From positions 1,178,001 through 1,242,000 of the forward strand of contig CAXXVA010000003.1 in NCBI GenBank assembly GCA_963675365.2: a stretch of DNA of 64,000 nucleotides, read 5' to 3'. Shown here piece after piece: positions 45,458 through 54,139 of the stretch. The DNA comes from CAXXOK01 sp963675365 (GTDB taxonomy: Bacteria; Bacillota; Clostridia; Christensenellales; Aristaeellaceae). A program made the position numbers and the translations under genes. How positions within the stretch are numbered: position 1 is the stretch's first letter; the number at the start of each line of letters is the position of its first letter. The notes beneath the pieces are model-generated. The model was not told where the DNA came from. It ran no database searches and saw only the letters and a program-made list of their open reading frames with translations.

Positions 45458-46126
45458 TTAATACTTGATATCGAAATTCGTTCCATGCAATCCGGGGTAT
45501 GCGCCGCGCTGGACAACCGCTGTATTTTCCGGATGCGCGATCAGCCATTTATCTTTCGCCCAAAGCAGCCTGCCGTCGCCTTGTTCCTGTCTGGCTCGAT
45601 CCAGCGGCAGATTGGTGCCTTTGGGCAGGATGACAATGCAGCGGAAACCGTTATCGTCTGTCTGGCAGGGGCAGAAGTGCAGCGAGGTCGCGTAAACTTC
45701 AATCACCGTTCCTCTTGGCACATAAAAGCCCGCCACCTTACCTTCCGGCAAATCATATCCGTTCATATCCTGCTGCGCCGCCAAAAGCAGCACCAGATCG
45801 CTGACGGCAATATTATGCTCGCTGGACCGGTGATATTCCAGGCAATTCAACCTGGTATTGTATCCCCAGCAGCAGCCGATCTGACAGCCGCCTTCGCCGC
45901 GCAGTATCCCCCGCACGTCGTCAAATGCCGGCAGGGTTTCCAGCGCAGCCATCGCGGGAACATACCGGCTGCCGGCTGCCGGCATTTCCGCGGCCAGCTC
46001 GCATGCCGCGATCAGAGCAGTCGCGTCAAACTCCACTACGCGACCAAAGCGCCTGAAGTCTGGATCAAAAACAGAAAATATCGGCAGTTCCGGATTTTTC
46101 GTCCGAACTGTCCGCAGTATATCCAT
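45458..46126 (-). CDS. DUF4867 family protein
   Basis: A 222-residue protein beginning MDILRTVRTKNPELPIFSVFDPDFRRFGRV and containing VFYVPRG-like VAGFYVPRGTVIEVYATSLHFCPC, typical of DUF4867. The TSLHF and cupin-like strand pattern suggest a jelly-roll fold that may bind a metal and a sugar, but no reaction is known for the family. The ATG at 46126 fits the family start. It lies between the mutarotase and the FAD oxidase, inside the 14-gene operon. Confidence 0.7.
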   Translation of the reverse strand: MDILRTVRTKNPELPIFSVFDPDFRRFGRVVEFDATALIAACELAAEMPAAGSRYVPAMAALETLPAFDDVRGILRGEGGCQIGCCWGYNTRLNCLEYHRSSEHNIAVSDLVLLLAAQQDMNGYDLPEGKVAGFYVPRGTVIEVYATSLHFCPCQTDDNGFRCIVILPKGTNLPLDRARQEQGDGRLLWAKDKWLIAHPENTAVVQRGAYPGLHGTNFDIKY

Positions 46127-46171
46127 TTCCCGACCAACTCCTTTTACTTGTATGATAAACGAAGTTTCCAA

Positions 46172-47020
46172 TCAACTGATAATTATCCTGTGGCTTCGGG
46201 TCGCCACGCCGTGCGGCGCCAGGCGGATGAACCCGGGTTTCTGATCAATACGCATATCCGCGTCTACAAAATCCGGCGCATTGCACCAGGGTTCGATGCA
46301 GATATACTCCGCGCCAGGCAGCATCCAAAAGACCAGAACATCGTGCTGGGGAAACTCCACGCGCACCGTACGTTCGTGCAGCTTGCTTTTGAGCGTGACG
46401 CCATGGCTTTTCAGGCCGCGGAACACCAGCGGGTCGTGAAAAAACAATGCGGTCGAAAGCGGAAGCTCCCGCGTGCTGCCGGCAACCGCTACCGTGGTCC
46501 TTTGCAGCAGATTGCCGTTCATTTTATACCGCCGCAGCGTTTCTTCCTCGTCAAAAACGATGGAATAGGCTTCAATTCCTTCGGGCGTCGCATAACCTTC
46601 GTGCGCGCCGAAGCTGCAATAGAAAGGCCGGGCGTCAAAATTCGTCACCTCGTAAGCGACGTTGAGCGCAGGGCCGTCCAAAAAGTAGTGTGCACGCAGC
46701 TTGTAGGCAAACGGAAAGCCTTCGTGTTTTTGTTCCATCAGGAACGTGACCGCGTCGTTTCCGTTTCGCTCCACGCACCACTCCAACTGCCGCACAAACC
46801 CGTGTTTCGGCATCGCGTACCGCTTGCCGTCAAGCATATACGCATCGTCCCGGAAAGCGCCGGCGACCGGAAACAGGATCGGCGCGCATCCGGTCCAGTA
46901 ATTCGGATCGCCCTGCCACATCCTCTCGATGCCGTCACGGTCCTTAACGGAGCGCAGTTCAGCGCCCAGCGTGGAAATCTGTGCGGTCAGTACGCCGTTT
47001 TGAATGGTCACAAGGCTCAA
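46172..47020 (-). CDS. Aldose 1-epimerase-like protein (LacX/YihR type)
   Basis: A 282-residue galactose-mutarotase-fold protein. GCAPILFPVAG, MPKHGFVRQLEW (catalytic His region), SFGAHEGYATP (second His) and GAEYICIEPWCNAPD (catalytic Glu region) are all present. It starts at a TTG that overlaps the kinase stop (TTGA), with GAGGTG upstream. It would interconvert anomers of the pathway sugar before or between kinase and aldolase steps. Confidence 0.85.
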   Translation of the reverse strand: MSLVTIQNGVLTAQISTLGAELRSVKDRDGIERMWQGDPNYWTGCAPILFPVAGAFRDDAYMLDGKRYAMPKHGFVRQLEWCVERNGNDAVTFLMEQKHEGFPFAYKLRAHYFLDGPALNVAYEVTNFDARPFYCSFGAHEGYATPEGIEAYSIVFDEEETLRRYKMNGNLLQRTTVAVAGSTRELPLSTALFFHDPLVFRGLKSHGVTLKSKLHERTVRVEFPQHDVLVFWMLPGAEYICIEPWCNAPDFVDADMRIDQKPGFIRLAPHGVATRSHRIIIS

Positions 47021-47961
47021 AGCGTTACACCTCTTTCCCTGAGAAACGCACGGCATTCCGCATCGGTGGGCATTCCGCGGCGCGCGCCAAGCCGCGTACA
47101 CTTGATAGCGGCGGCGGCGCTTGCATAACTGCACGCGCTGTCGGCGTTCAGCCCTTTTAAGCGGGCCGCGGCAAACGCCCCGTGGAAGGTGTCGCCGGAA
47201 CCGTTGGAATCCACCACATCCACCGGATAGCTGTCGTATCTGCGCAGACCCTGGTCGTCCAGGATGATTCCCCCGCGTACGCCCTGCGTCAATATGACGA
47301 TCTCCGGCCAATAGGTTTGCATCAGTTGTTTCGCCGCTTCCTCGGCGTTGGCCGCGCCAGTCGCCTTCAGGGCGAACTCCTCCGAAGGGATCAGGTAATC
47401 GGCATACGGTAAAAGCTCTTCCACGCCCGGGTACAGCCCGCCCGCGTCATAACTGACTTTTACGCCGAACTTGCGGCACTGTTTGGCGGCTTCGATTGCC
47501 GTGGCGGTCATGTGCCCGTCCAGGTGCAGGATCTTGGCACGGCGGAGTATATCCATATCGATATCGCCGATCACGGGCGGTTCGGCCGTACCGCGGTTCC
47601 ACACGATGGTCCGGCTGGCGATCCGCTTGTTTAAAATCACCACCGCGTGAAAGGAAACAGCGCCGGGGATGCGGCGTACGGTGTGCGTATCGACGCCCCA
47701 TTTTTCCAGGTCGTCGAGCATATAGCGTCCGAACGAATCATCGCCGATGGTACCCATATACGCGCAGGACGCGCCGAGTTTCGACGCCGCGACAAGCGCC
47801 GTAGCACAAGGCCCGCCGCCCTGTACGATGGTTTCGCCGCCTTCTAGCTTCGTATCTTCCTGTGGAAAATCGTCCACGACCATCAGAATGTCGTAGACGC
47901 TGGACCCGATGCCGACAATTTCCACGGCGTTTGTGTCTTTGGGAGTCTGCAGGCTATGCAT
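47017..47961 (-). CDS. PfkB family sugar kinase (YihV/IolC-like)
   Basis: A 314-residue ribokinase-fold kinase. It has VQGGGPCATALVAASKLGA, GTIGDDSFGRYM and the C-terminal DSNGSGDTFHGAFAAA with the catalytic Asp, then AAAAIKCTRLGARRGMPT. The GGGP box and the CTR-G-R-G-P tail are reminiscent of the YihV (sulfofructose kinase) branch, but IolC-type 5-dehydro-2-deoxygluconokinase or another ketose kinase is also possible. ATG 47961 follows GGAGGG. It overlaps the aldolase gene by 8 bp, so kinase then aldolase is the likely reaction order. Confidence 0.85.
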   Translation of the reverse strand: MHSLQTPKDTNAVEIVGIGSSVYDILMVVDDFPQEDTKLEGGETIVQGGGPCATALVAASKLGASCAYMGTIGDDSFGRYMLDDLEKWGVDTHTVRRIPGAVSFHAVVILNKRIASRTIVWNRGTAEPPVIGDIDMDILRRAKILHLDGHMTATAIEAAKQCRKFGVKVSYDAGGLYPGVEELLPYADYLIPSEEFALKATGAANAEEAAKQLMQTYWPEIVILTQGVRGGIILDDQGLRRYDSYPVDVVDSNGSGDTFHGAFAAARLKGLNADSACSYASAAAAIKCTRLGARRGMPTDAECRAFLRERGVTL

Positions 47962-48784
47962 TGCTGCCCTCCGCGCCCAGCAGGCGGATTTTTTCCAGTG
48001 CAAACTGCTTGACCGCCTGCACAGGCTGTTTCATAAACACGTCTACAGCGATCAGGTCCCTGCTGGTGTTAAACACCTCGTCCAGGAACGTCAGGCATAC
48101 GTCCGTACCAAAGTTGATCTTGCGGATACCCGCCCGGATCGACGCGGTAATCTGATCGTCCGGCACGCCGCTGCCGCCGTGCAGCACCAGCGGGATCCCT
48201 GTAGCCTCTTTGATTTCTCGGATACGGTTTACGGCGATTACAGGCGCCTGTTTGTAGTGTCCATGCGCCGTGCCTACCAGAATAGCAAGCGCGTTGACAC
48301 CGGTCGCTTTCACAAACTCCGCCGCCTCGTCCGCCTTGGTGTACTCGGTACTGACGCCGTCCTTCGCTACGCCGATATGCCCAAGCTCCCCTTCTACGGA
48401 AACGCCGACCGCTTTACATATATCCACTACGCGCTTGGTCGCAACGACGTTTTCCTCAAAGGGCAGGGAACTCGCGTCGCGCATCACGCCGGTACAGCCA
48501 AACCGGATCGCTTTCAGCACGGCGTCGTCGCTGGCGCCATGATCCAAATGAAACGCGACTTTCACGGATGAACGATGGATATCCGCCAAAATAGCCGGGG
48601 AAATGAACTCCGCCTCCGTGCTGGTAAACAGGCGGCTGTACATCTGCACAATCACGCAGGCGTTTGCCTCCCGCGCCGCCAAAAGCACACCCATGGCGGT
48701 TTCCGCGTTATAAACGTTAAAAGCCGGGATGGCGCATTGCCTGTCTTCCGCGATTTGCAGTACCGTGTTCAGGTCGGTCAACAT
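47954..48784 (-). CDS. Class II ketose-bisphosphate aldolase
   Basis: A 276-residue zinc aldolase with all canonical ligands: FHLDHG, VEGELGHIG, LVGTAHGHYK and VLHGGSGV; INFGTDVC is the phosphate-binding strand. The family includes fructose- and tagatose-bisphosphate aldolases and IolJ, which splits 6-phospho-5-dehydro-2-deoxygluconate. ATG 48784 (after GAAAGGA) is preferred to 48796. It is the promoter-proximal gene of the operon that ends with iolB 14 kb downstream. Confidence 0.92.
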   Translation of the reverse strand: MLTDLNTVLQIAEDRQCAIPAFNVYNAETAMGVLLAAREANACVIVQMYSRLFTSTEAEFISPAILADIHRSSVKVAFHLDHGASDDAVLKAIRFGCTGVMRDASSLPFEENVVATKRVVDICKAVGVSVEGELGHIGVAKDGVSTEYTKADEAAEFVKATGVNALAILVGTAHGHYKQAPVIAVNRIREIKEATGIPLVLHGGSGVPDDQITASIRAGIRKINFGTDVCLTFLDEVFNTSRDLIAVDVFMKQPVQAVKQFALEKIRLLGAEGSNA

Positions 48785-48833
48785 TGAACTGTTCATCCTT
48801 TCGATAAAAGTTGATTATCTACATATTCAATCT

Positions 48834-48862
48834 ATCATATTTGTAAATAATTTTCAAGGCAA
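48834..48862 (-). promoter_or_regulatory. Promoter of the 14-gene aldolase-iolB operon
   Basis: On the minus strand TTGCCT (48857-48862) and TATGAT (48834-48839) are 17 bp apart; an overlapping alternative is TTGAAA (48852-48857) with TAGATT. The leader would be about 45 nt. The RpiR regulator encoded just upstream is the obvious candidate controller. Confidence 0.6.
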
Positions 48863-49085
48863 ATACGGAACATTTATCCGAGCAAATCGCTCTGTCCGTT
48901 TACAATTATCTCCACTCTTTCCCAACACCCGAAGATGCCTAAACTTGTCCACTTTCTTCCTTATATCCTATCATTTGCGTATTGTCCCCGCTATCCACTT
49001 TTCTTATCAATTTATTAACATTATTCCCGGAAACAAATACGGCCCTGTCCCCAAGGATCAAGGCCTACGGCTGTACCCTGCCGAT

Positions 49086-49940
49086 TCAGTATTTGAGTTT
49101 TTCCAGCGCACGTTCGATGTCCTGTTGATATTCGCCTTTCCCCTTGCGCTGCCGCAGCGCCAGACAGGTATAGATGGAATCAATCATCGTATACTGCGCA
49201 ATGCGGGAGGACATCGCAAGAATGTGATACTGCGTTTCCTGCGACGCAATTTCCAGCCAGATATCCGCCGCTTCCGACAGCGGCGACCGCCCTACGCCGG
49301 TCATGCCGATCACGGTTGCGCCTTTCTCATGCGCGAACTTCGCCGCATCCACCACGTCGCGCGAAGAACCGGAATTGCTGATGCAGATGCACACGTCCCC
49401 CTTTTCAAGATGTGCGCAGACAATGCGCTGCATATGGTTGTCGCTGTAGGCGGTCGCGTTCATGGCAAGCCGCAGGAACTTATGCTGCATATCCTTGGCG
49501 ACCGAAGCCGAATTTCCCAGTCCGAAAATCACGACGCGGCGCGCGTGCTCCAACGTATCCACCGCCTGCTCCAACTGTTGGAGATTGACAATTCTGGCGG
49601 TATACTGCAGCGCCTGCGAAGTGGTTTGAAATACCTTCTTCATCACATCGCCGATGCTGTCGCTTTCGGATACCGCTTCGTGGATGCGTTCCAGGGGAGA
49701 AACGATGTCCTGGGCCAGGTTGACCTTGAGCTCCTGGTACCCGTGCATGCCCAGGCGCTTGCACAAACGGACAACCGTAGCGTCGCTGACGCCGGAATTG
49801 GCCGCCATATCCGTAATGCTCAGGTAAATCACATCGCCGGGATGGGCGAGAATATAATCCGCCACCTTGCGTTCCGTTTCGGATAGCCCATGGCGCAGCG
49901 TGTCGATTTTGATCAGCAGCGCGGAGTTTTGCTTTGTCAT
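49086..49940 (-). CDS. MurR/RpiR family transcriptional regulator
   Basis: A 284-residue regulator. Residues ~1-75 hold the RpiR helix-turn-helix (LSETERKVADYILAHPGDV, NSGVSDATVVRLCKRLGMHGYQELK). The C-terminal SIS domain (VVIFGLGNSASVAKDMQHKFLRL, VCICISNSGSSRDVVDAAKFAHE) binds a phosphosugar. It is the last gene of the CUT1 operon, 69 bp after the MDR gene, and lies 224 bp upstream of the promoter of the 14-gene operon, so it may link import to catabolism by sensing a phosphorylated intermediate. Confidence 0.92.
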   Translation of the reverse strand: MTKQNSALLIKIDTLRHGLSETERKVADYILAHPGDVIYLSITDMAANSGVSDATVVRLCKRLGMHGYQELKVNLAQDIVSPLERIHEAVSESDSIGDVMKKVFQTTSQALQYTARIVNLQQLEQAVDTLEHARRVVIFGLGNSASVAKDMQHKFLRLAMNATAYSDNHMQRIVCAHLEKGDVCICISNSGSSRDVVDAAKFAHEKGATVIGMTGVGRSPLSEAADIWLEIASQETQYHILAMSSRIAQYTMIDSIYTCLALRQRKGKGEYQQDIERALEKLKY

Positions 49941-50009
49941 CGTTTACTCCTTCCGTTTCATGCCCGTACGGCATGGCATGGTACCAAAGCGTTCCGGTGG
50001 ATAGATAGT

Positions 50010-51044
50010 TTACGTAAACAGCAGCGCGACCTTGACCGCCTCGCGGTTGCGTATCAGATCAAATCCCCGCCGATACTCCTCCACGGGCATCTGATGCGTG
50101 ATCATGGACATCGGATGCAATTTACCCGCCAGCACGGCGTCACAGACCGGTTTATGCGCCGCTCCCTCGACGGCATGAATCGGAAACTGCATAAAACGGA
50201 TCCCCCAGTTGCGCAGCATTCCGTCAAGCGGAAGCTTGAGTTCCTCGCCGGACCGCAGCCCGTATACGTTGATCATGCCGCCCGTCGCAAGGTATTTAAG
50301 GCCTTGCAGGGTCGTTTGCGGATACCCCACGGCGTCCATATATTGGGTCATGCGCCGCCCGCAAACGGCTTCCATGTCCGCCCGGTCCGCGTTACTCAGG
50401 TCGTCAAACACGCGTGTAGCGCCCGATTTCCGTATCATTTCCATGGTCATCGGATTCTGACCCGAAAGGTAAATCTCTTCAACGCCGAGCATTTTGGCAA
50501 TCATCACCATGCTCAACCCCACCGGCCCGTCGCCGACGATCAGGATTTTGTCGCGGCTGTTGAGCCCGATGCGCGTGAAAACGCTGTACACTTCCTTAAG
50601 CGTTATCATCGCGGCGGCTTCCAGCGGGCGTATACCCTGGGAATATACGCCCTGCATCAGCCCGATAGTATAGCAGTCCGCCTCGGGGTATCCGTCCTCC
50701 ACCATCGCGGTATAATCTGTCACCAAGCCGTACTGGGAAAAAGCGCCCCAGCCGGTCGCGTACTTTTCATTCTTCCGTACGATGGTCCGGGACACCAGAT
50801 CGCCCAGCTGATAATGACGGACTTTTTTGCCGACGCCCACCACGAATCCCGCGGACTCATGACCAAGCATTACAGGATATTCCGATATCTCTTTGAGCGT
50901 GCCGTGAATGATTTCGTTGTCCGTTCCGTTGCAGATCAGCGTGCACTCAACCTTGACCAGCGCGTCGTAATCGCCGGGAACAGGCATTGGAATATCATTG
51001 ACAAGCTCCAGTCTGTGCTCCCTGGTGACGATCAGCCCTTTCAT
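50010..51044 (-). CDS. MDR dehydrogenase without structural zinc loop
   Basis: A 344-residue medium-chain dehydrogenase: GroES-like domain with CTLICNGTDNEIIHGT and LGHESAGFVVGVG (catalytic-zinc-type Cys and His-Glu), then a Rossmann domain ILIVGDGPVGLSMVMIAKMLG. The four-cysteine structural zinc lobe is absent; the equivalent region reads RKNEKYATGWGAFSQYG. This resembles glucose-dehydrogenase or BchC-like branches. ATG 51044 follows GGAGGGG. It lies between a second MDR gene and the RpiR regulator in the CUT1 operon. The substrate is unknown. Confidence 0.8.
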   Translation of the reverse strand: MKGLIVTREHRLELVNDIPMPVPGDYDALVKVECTLICNGTDNEIIHGTLKEISEYPVMLGHESAGFVVGVGKKVRHYQLGDLVSRTIVRKNEKYATGWGAFSQYGLVTDYTAMVEDGYPEADCYTIGLMQGVYSQGIRPLEAAAMITLKEVYSVFTRIGLNSRDKILIVGDGPVGLSMVMIAKMLGVEEIYLSGQNPMTMEMIRKSGATRVFDDLSNADRADMEAVCGRRMTQYMDAVGYPQTTLQGLKYLATGGMINVYGLRSGEELKLPLDGMLRNWGIRFMQFPIHAVEGAAHKPVCDAVLAGKLHPMSMITHQMPVEEYRRGFDLIRNREAVKVALLFT

Positions 51045-51119
51045 GTCCAGCCCCTCCGATTCTTCCCGCGATTCTCCGTACGAACGTCCGTATCGTCCCG
51101 TATCATCTTTGGGAACGCA

Positions 51120-52127
51120 TTATAAGCGGATCAATACTTTCCCCGTCTGTCCGCCGTGGAATTTCCGGTACGCGGCCGTCATCTCCTCCAGCGGGAATAT
51201 ATCGGTGACGATCGAACGCATTTCCTCGGGGTATTTGCGCAAATAGGCAAGATTATCGTCGATCTCGCGGGTGGGGAAATACCAGGAGTTAAGCAGAGAG
51301 AAATCCTTGAGCACCCAATCGGTAGAACGGACCAGTTTCAATTCGAGTTCCGGTTCTCCGATGTAGATCACTTTTCCGCCGGGATGCACGAATTTCACGG
51401 CGGCAGCCAGCGTATCGTTCAACCCGGCCACTTCGACCACGCGGTCGATGCGCAGGTCCTTCAGCGCGCTGCCGATGGATCCTACGGTATCGGCGGGATC
51501 GACCTGGATCGCCTTCGCGCCGAGTTCCGCGGCCATTTCGCAGCGAAACGGAGAAATATCCGCGGCGTACAGTTCCTTTATATGATAGAAGTTCTTCAGA
51601 ATGCTGATGCAGCCAAGTCCGATCGGCCCGCAGCCGATCACCATTGCCGAATTGCCGGGCTGGAAATCGCCCTGCCGGAGGCCGTGGAATGCGGTTCCCA
51701 CCGTATCCAGCGCGATCACACCCAGTTCCAGGGGAATATCGCCGATCGGAAATACCATATGGTCCGGCACGGCCACGTATTCCGCGTACCCGCCGTCAAA
51801 CGTCCATCCGATCAGTCCCTGGCGGTTGGAGCACTGGCTTGTATTGCCCTCAAGGCAGGCCGGGCATTTGCCGCAGTAGTCGATCAGGTAAACCAGCACC
51901 GGCGTTCCCTTTTCCAGTTTCCGCGCTCCGCTTCCGCATTGCTCCACGACGCCGGATATCTCATGTCCCGGTATGCATTTATCAAAACCGGATCGCACAA
52001 CTCGTTTTTCCGAACCGCATAAACCGCAATAGGAGACCTTGACCAGAATTTGATTTTCACGGATCTGCGGTATAGGAACATCCGTAATTTCCACCACATT
52101 GTTACCGACAAATTTCGCAGCTTTCAT
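51120..52127 (-). CDS. Zinc-dependent MDR alcohol/polyol dehydrogenase
   Basis: A 335-residue dehydrogenase with the catalytic motif YCGLCGSE and PGHEISG, the structural zinc lobe CGKCPACLEGNTSQC, and a Rossmann fold MVIGCGPIGLGCISILKNF. It resembles sorbitol and threonine dehydrogenases. It follows the MalG-like permease by 15 bp, so it probably oxidises the imported sugar or polyol. With the neighbouring MDR gene the operon encodes two successive oxidation steps or two substrates. Confidence 0.88.
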   Translation of the reverse strand: MKAAKFVGNNVVEITDVPIPQIRENQILVKVSYCGLCGSEKRVVRSGFDKCIPGHEISGVVEQCGSGARKLEKGTPVLVYLIDYCGKCPACLEGNTSQCSNRQGLIGWTFDGGYAEYVAVPDHMVFPIGDIPLELGVIALDTVGTAFHGLRQGDFQPGNSAMVIGCGPIGLGCISILKNFYHIKELYAADISPFRCEMAAELGAKAIQVDPADTVGSIGSALKDLRIDRVVEVAGLNDTLAAAVKFVHPGGKVIYIGEPELELKLVRSTDWVLKDFSLLNSWYFPTREIDDNLAYLRKYPEEMRSIVTDIFPLEEMTAAYRKFHGGQTGKVLIRL

Positions 52128-52142
52128 TGTTCGTTCCCTCCA

Positions 52143-53027
52143 TCAATCTTTGCCGACGCCCATCGTCAGGCCGCTTACGATATATTTCTGCACGATCAGC
52201 GCCAGAACAAGCACAGGCAGTACGATCAGCACCGAGGCGGCTGCCAGCTCGCCCCACGCGATACCCTCGCTCGTAATGTAGCTCATTACGGCGATCGGGG
52301 CAGTTTTATAATTCGTGCGGGTGAGGATCAGCGCGTACAGAAACTCGTTCCACGAGAAGATGAACGCCTGAATGCCGACCGAAACGATGCCCGGCACGCA
52401 TAGCGGCAGCGTGATATACCAAAACGTCCCAAAGCGCGAACAGCCGTCGATCACGCTGGCTTCCTCGCACTCGATCGGCACCGAGAGGATGAATCCCCGG
52501 ACCATCCAGATGATATAGCCGATATTAAAGGACATATAGACCATCACCAGGCCCGGCAGCGTGTCGATCATTTTCAGGTGGTTGAGGATGGTAAAGTACG
52601 CCACCACCATCGCCGAAGCAGGCGCCATGCGCGTGACCAGAATCCAGAACGACAGCGCCTTTTTCCCGCGGAAATTGATTCTGGAAATCGCATACGCCGC
52701 GGGCACGCCTAGAATCAGCGACATCGACGTGGAACTGATGGCCAGGATAAAGCTGTTTTTATAATTTTGCAGGAAAAAGCTGTTGGAAAACACGCGTTTG
52801 AAGTTTTCCAGCACCGGTTTGAAGAACAGTTTCGGCGGCAGCGCGAAGGAATCCACGCTGGTCTTGAGCGCCATCATAAAAATCCACAGGATTGGAAACG
52901 CGAACAGCAGCGCGACCAGATAGGTTAAAAACGTCATCTTCCATTCCCTGGACTTCACAACCTGCCAGAGGGTTCTGCGCTTTGGAAGCAGTATGGGCAT
53001 CGAACGGTCTGTTCGAGACGAATGCAT
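52143..53027 (-). CDS. Carbohydrate ABC transporter permease (MalG type)
   Basis: A 294-residue CUT1 permease with six predicted membrane segments. The EAA motif is EEASVIDGCSRFGTFWYITLPL. The C-terminus ends LIVQKYIVSGLTMGVGKD, as in most MalG/YtcP-like subunits. A basic N-terminal stretch (~30 residues) precedes the first helix. It pairs with the MalF-type subunit encoded 14 bp upstream. No ATPase gene is present in the operon. Confidence 0.93.
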   Translation of the reverse strand: MHSSRTDRSMPILLPKRRTLWQVVKSREWKMTFLTYLVALLFAFPILWIFMMALKTSVDSFALPPKLFFKPVLENFKRVFSNSFFLQNYKNSFILAISSTSMSLILGVPAAYAISRINFRGKKALSFWILVTRMAPASAMVVAYFTILNHLKMIDTLPGLVMVYMSFNIGYIIWMVRGFILSVPIECEEASVIDGCSRFGTFWYITLPLCVPGIVSVGIQAFIFSWNEFLYALILTRTNYKTAPIAVMSYITSEGIAWGELAAASVLIVLPVLVLALIVQKYIVSGLTMGVGKD

Positions 53028-53041
53028 TTCTCTATTCCTCC

Positions 53042-53920
53042 TCAGCGTTTATCGATTTTGGAACGCTTGACGAATATATACGTAAGCGCGACTGTCAGCA
53101 AAAGCAGTATCATGGCGATCGCCGCGGAATAACCCATATTCATATAGTAAAAACCGGTCTGGTATATATACATCGGCAGGTTCTGCGTAGACCGCCCGGG
53201 GCCGCCGGCGGTCATGACATAGATGGTATCAAACCAGCGCAGCAGCGCGCCAAGGCGGAAGCTGCCGGCGATGAACAGCACCGGCTGGATATGGGGAAAC
53301 GTGATGTAACGGAATATCTGAAACCCGTTTGCCCCGTCGATCAGCGCGCCTTCGATTTGATCCTGGGAGCGCGTCTGCAATGCGGCCAGAACGCTCAGCG
53401 CCACAAACGGTGTCCATTCCCAGACGTCCACCATGATGATCGTCACCATGGCCATTGTTTCGCTTGCCAGCCAGTTGGGCCCTTTCGCGCCGACCAAACC
53501 GATGATGTAATTGATAATGCCAAAATCCGAGTTCAGCATAATCCGCCACATCAGGCCGATCACGGCGGGCGTGATCATCATGGGCAGCAGGATCAGGCTG
53601 CGCAACAGCGGGCGGCCTCTGAACTGCCGGAACAGAAGCAGCGCCACCATTGTGCCGAAGACCGTTTCCAGCGCCAGGCTGGCGACGGTAAAGATAGACG
53701 TTACACGCAGCGCGTTATAAAAATACCCGTCCGCGAAAAGTTTTGCATAGTTTTGGAACCCGGATAGCTGCGGTACGGCGGAGCTTGTCAGTTTCCATTT
53801 TGACAGACTAGTAAAAAGCACATACCCGGTAGGTACCGCGGTAATCATGATCAGAAATACGACCGCGGGCGCCAGCATGAACCATAAAAATCGCTTATCG
53901 GGGGCTCTCAATTTCTCCAT
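53042..53920 (-). CDS. Carbohydrate ABC transporter permease (MalF/UgpA type)
   Basis: A 292-residue CUT1 permease with six membrane segments and the EAA motif EGALIDGANGFQIFRYITFPHIQPVL. ATG 53920 follows GGAGGG; the longer frame to 53983 has no ribosome site. It forms the translocation pore with the MalG-type subunit. A 219-bp gap with a hairpin separates it from the binding-protein gene. Confidence 0.93.
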   Translation of the reverse strand: MEKLRAPDKRFLWFMLAPAVVFLIMITAVPTGYVLFTSLSKWKLTSSAVPQLSGFQNYAKLFADGYFYNALRVTSIFTVASLALETVFGTMVALLLFRQFRGRPLLRSLILLPMMITPAVIGLMWRIMLNSDFGIINYIIGLVGAKGPNWLASETMAMVTIIMVDVWEWTPFVALSVLAALQTRSQDQIEGALIDGANGFQIFRYITFPHIQPVLFIAGSFRLGALLRWFDTIYVMTAGGPGRSTQNLPMYIYQTGFYYMNMGYSAAIAMILLLLTVALTYIFVKRSKIDKR

Positions 53921-54079
53921 TTGACCCTCCACAAGAACTACTGTATTGACCCTGTACGGGTCTTCTCCCACGCGGTTTACCACCGGTTTTCCAGCGAAAA
54001 CCGTAAACCGCCCCGACTATTTTTGTGTGTGCCCATGTACCCCATGGACTGGTTCGGTTTGTAAAGAATATGCAGGCAG

Positions 54080-54114
54080 AAAACAGAGATGAGACCCCGG
54101 AGGATCTCATCTCT
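54080..54114 (-). other. Intercistronic hairpin after the CUT1 binding-protein gene
   Basis: A perfect 10-bp stem, AGAGATGAGA with TCTCATCTCT (54085-54094 and 54105-54114), is followed on the minus strand by only GTTTTCTG. The short T-run suggests a leaky terminator that would let the binding protein be made in excess over the permeases. Confidence 0.65.
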
Positions 54115-54139
54115 CCGTTTCTGCTAAAGCGTTAAGAGA

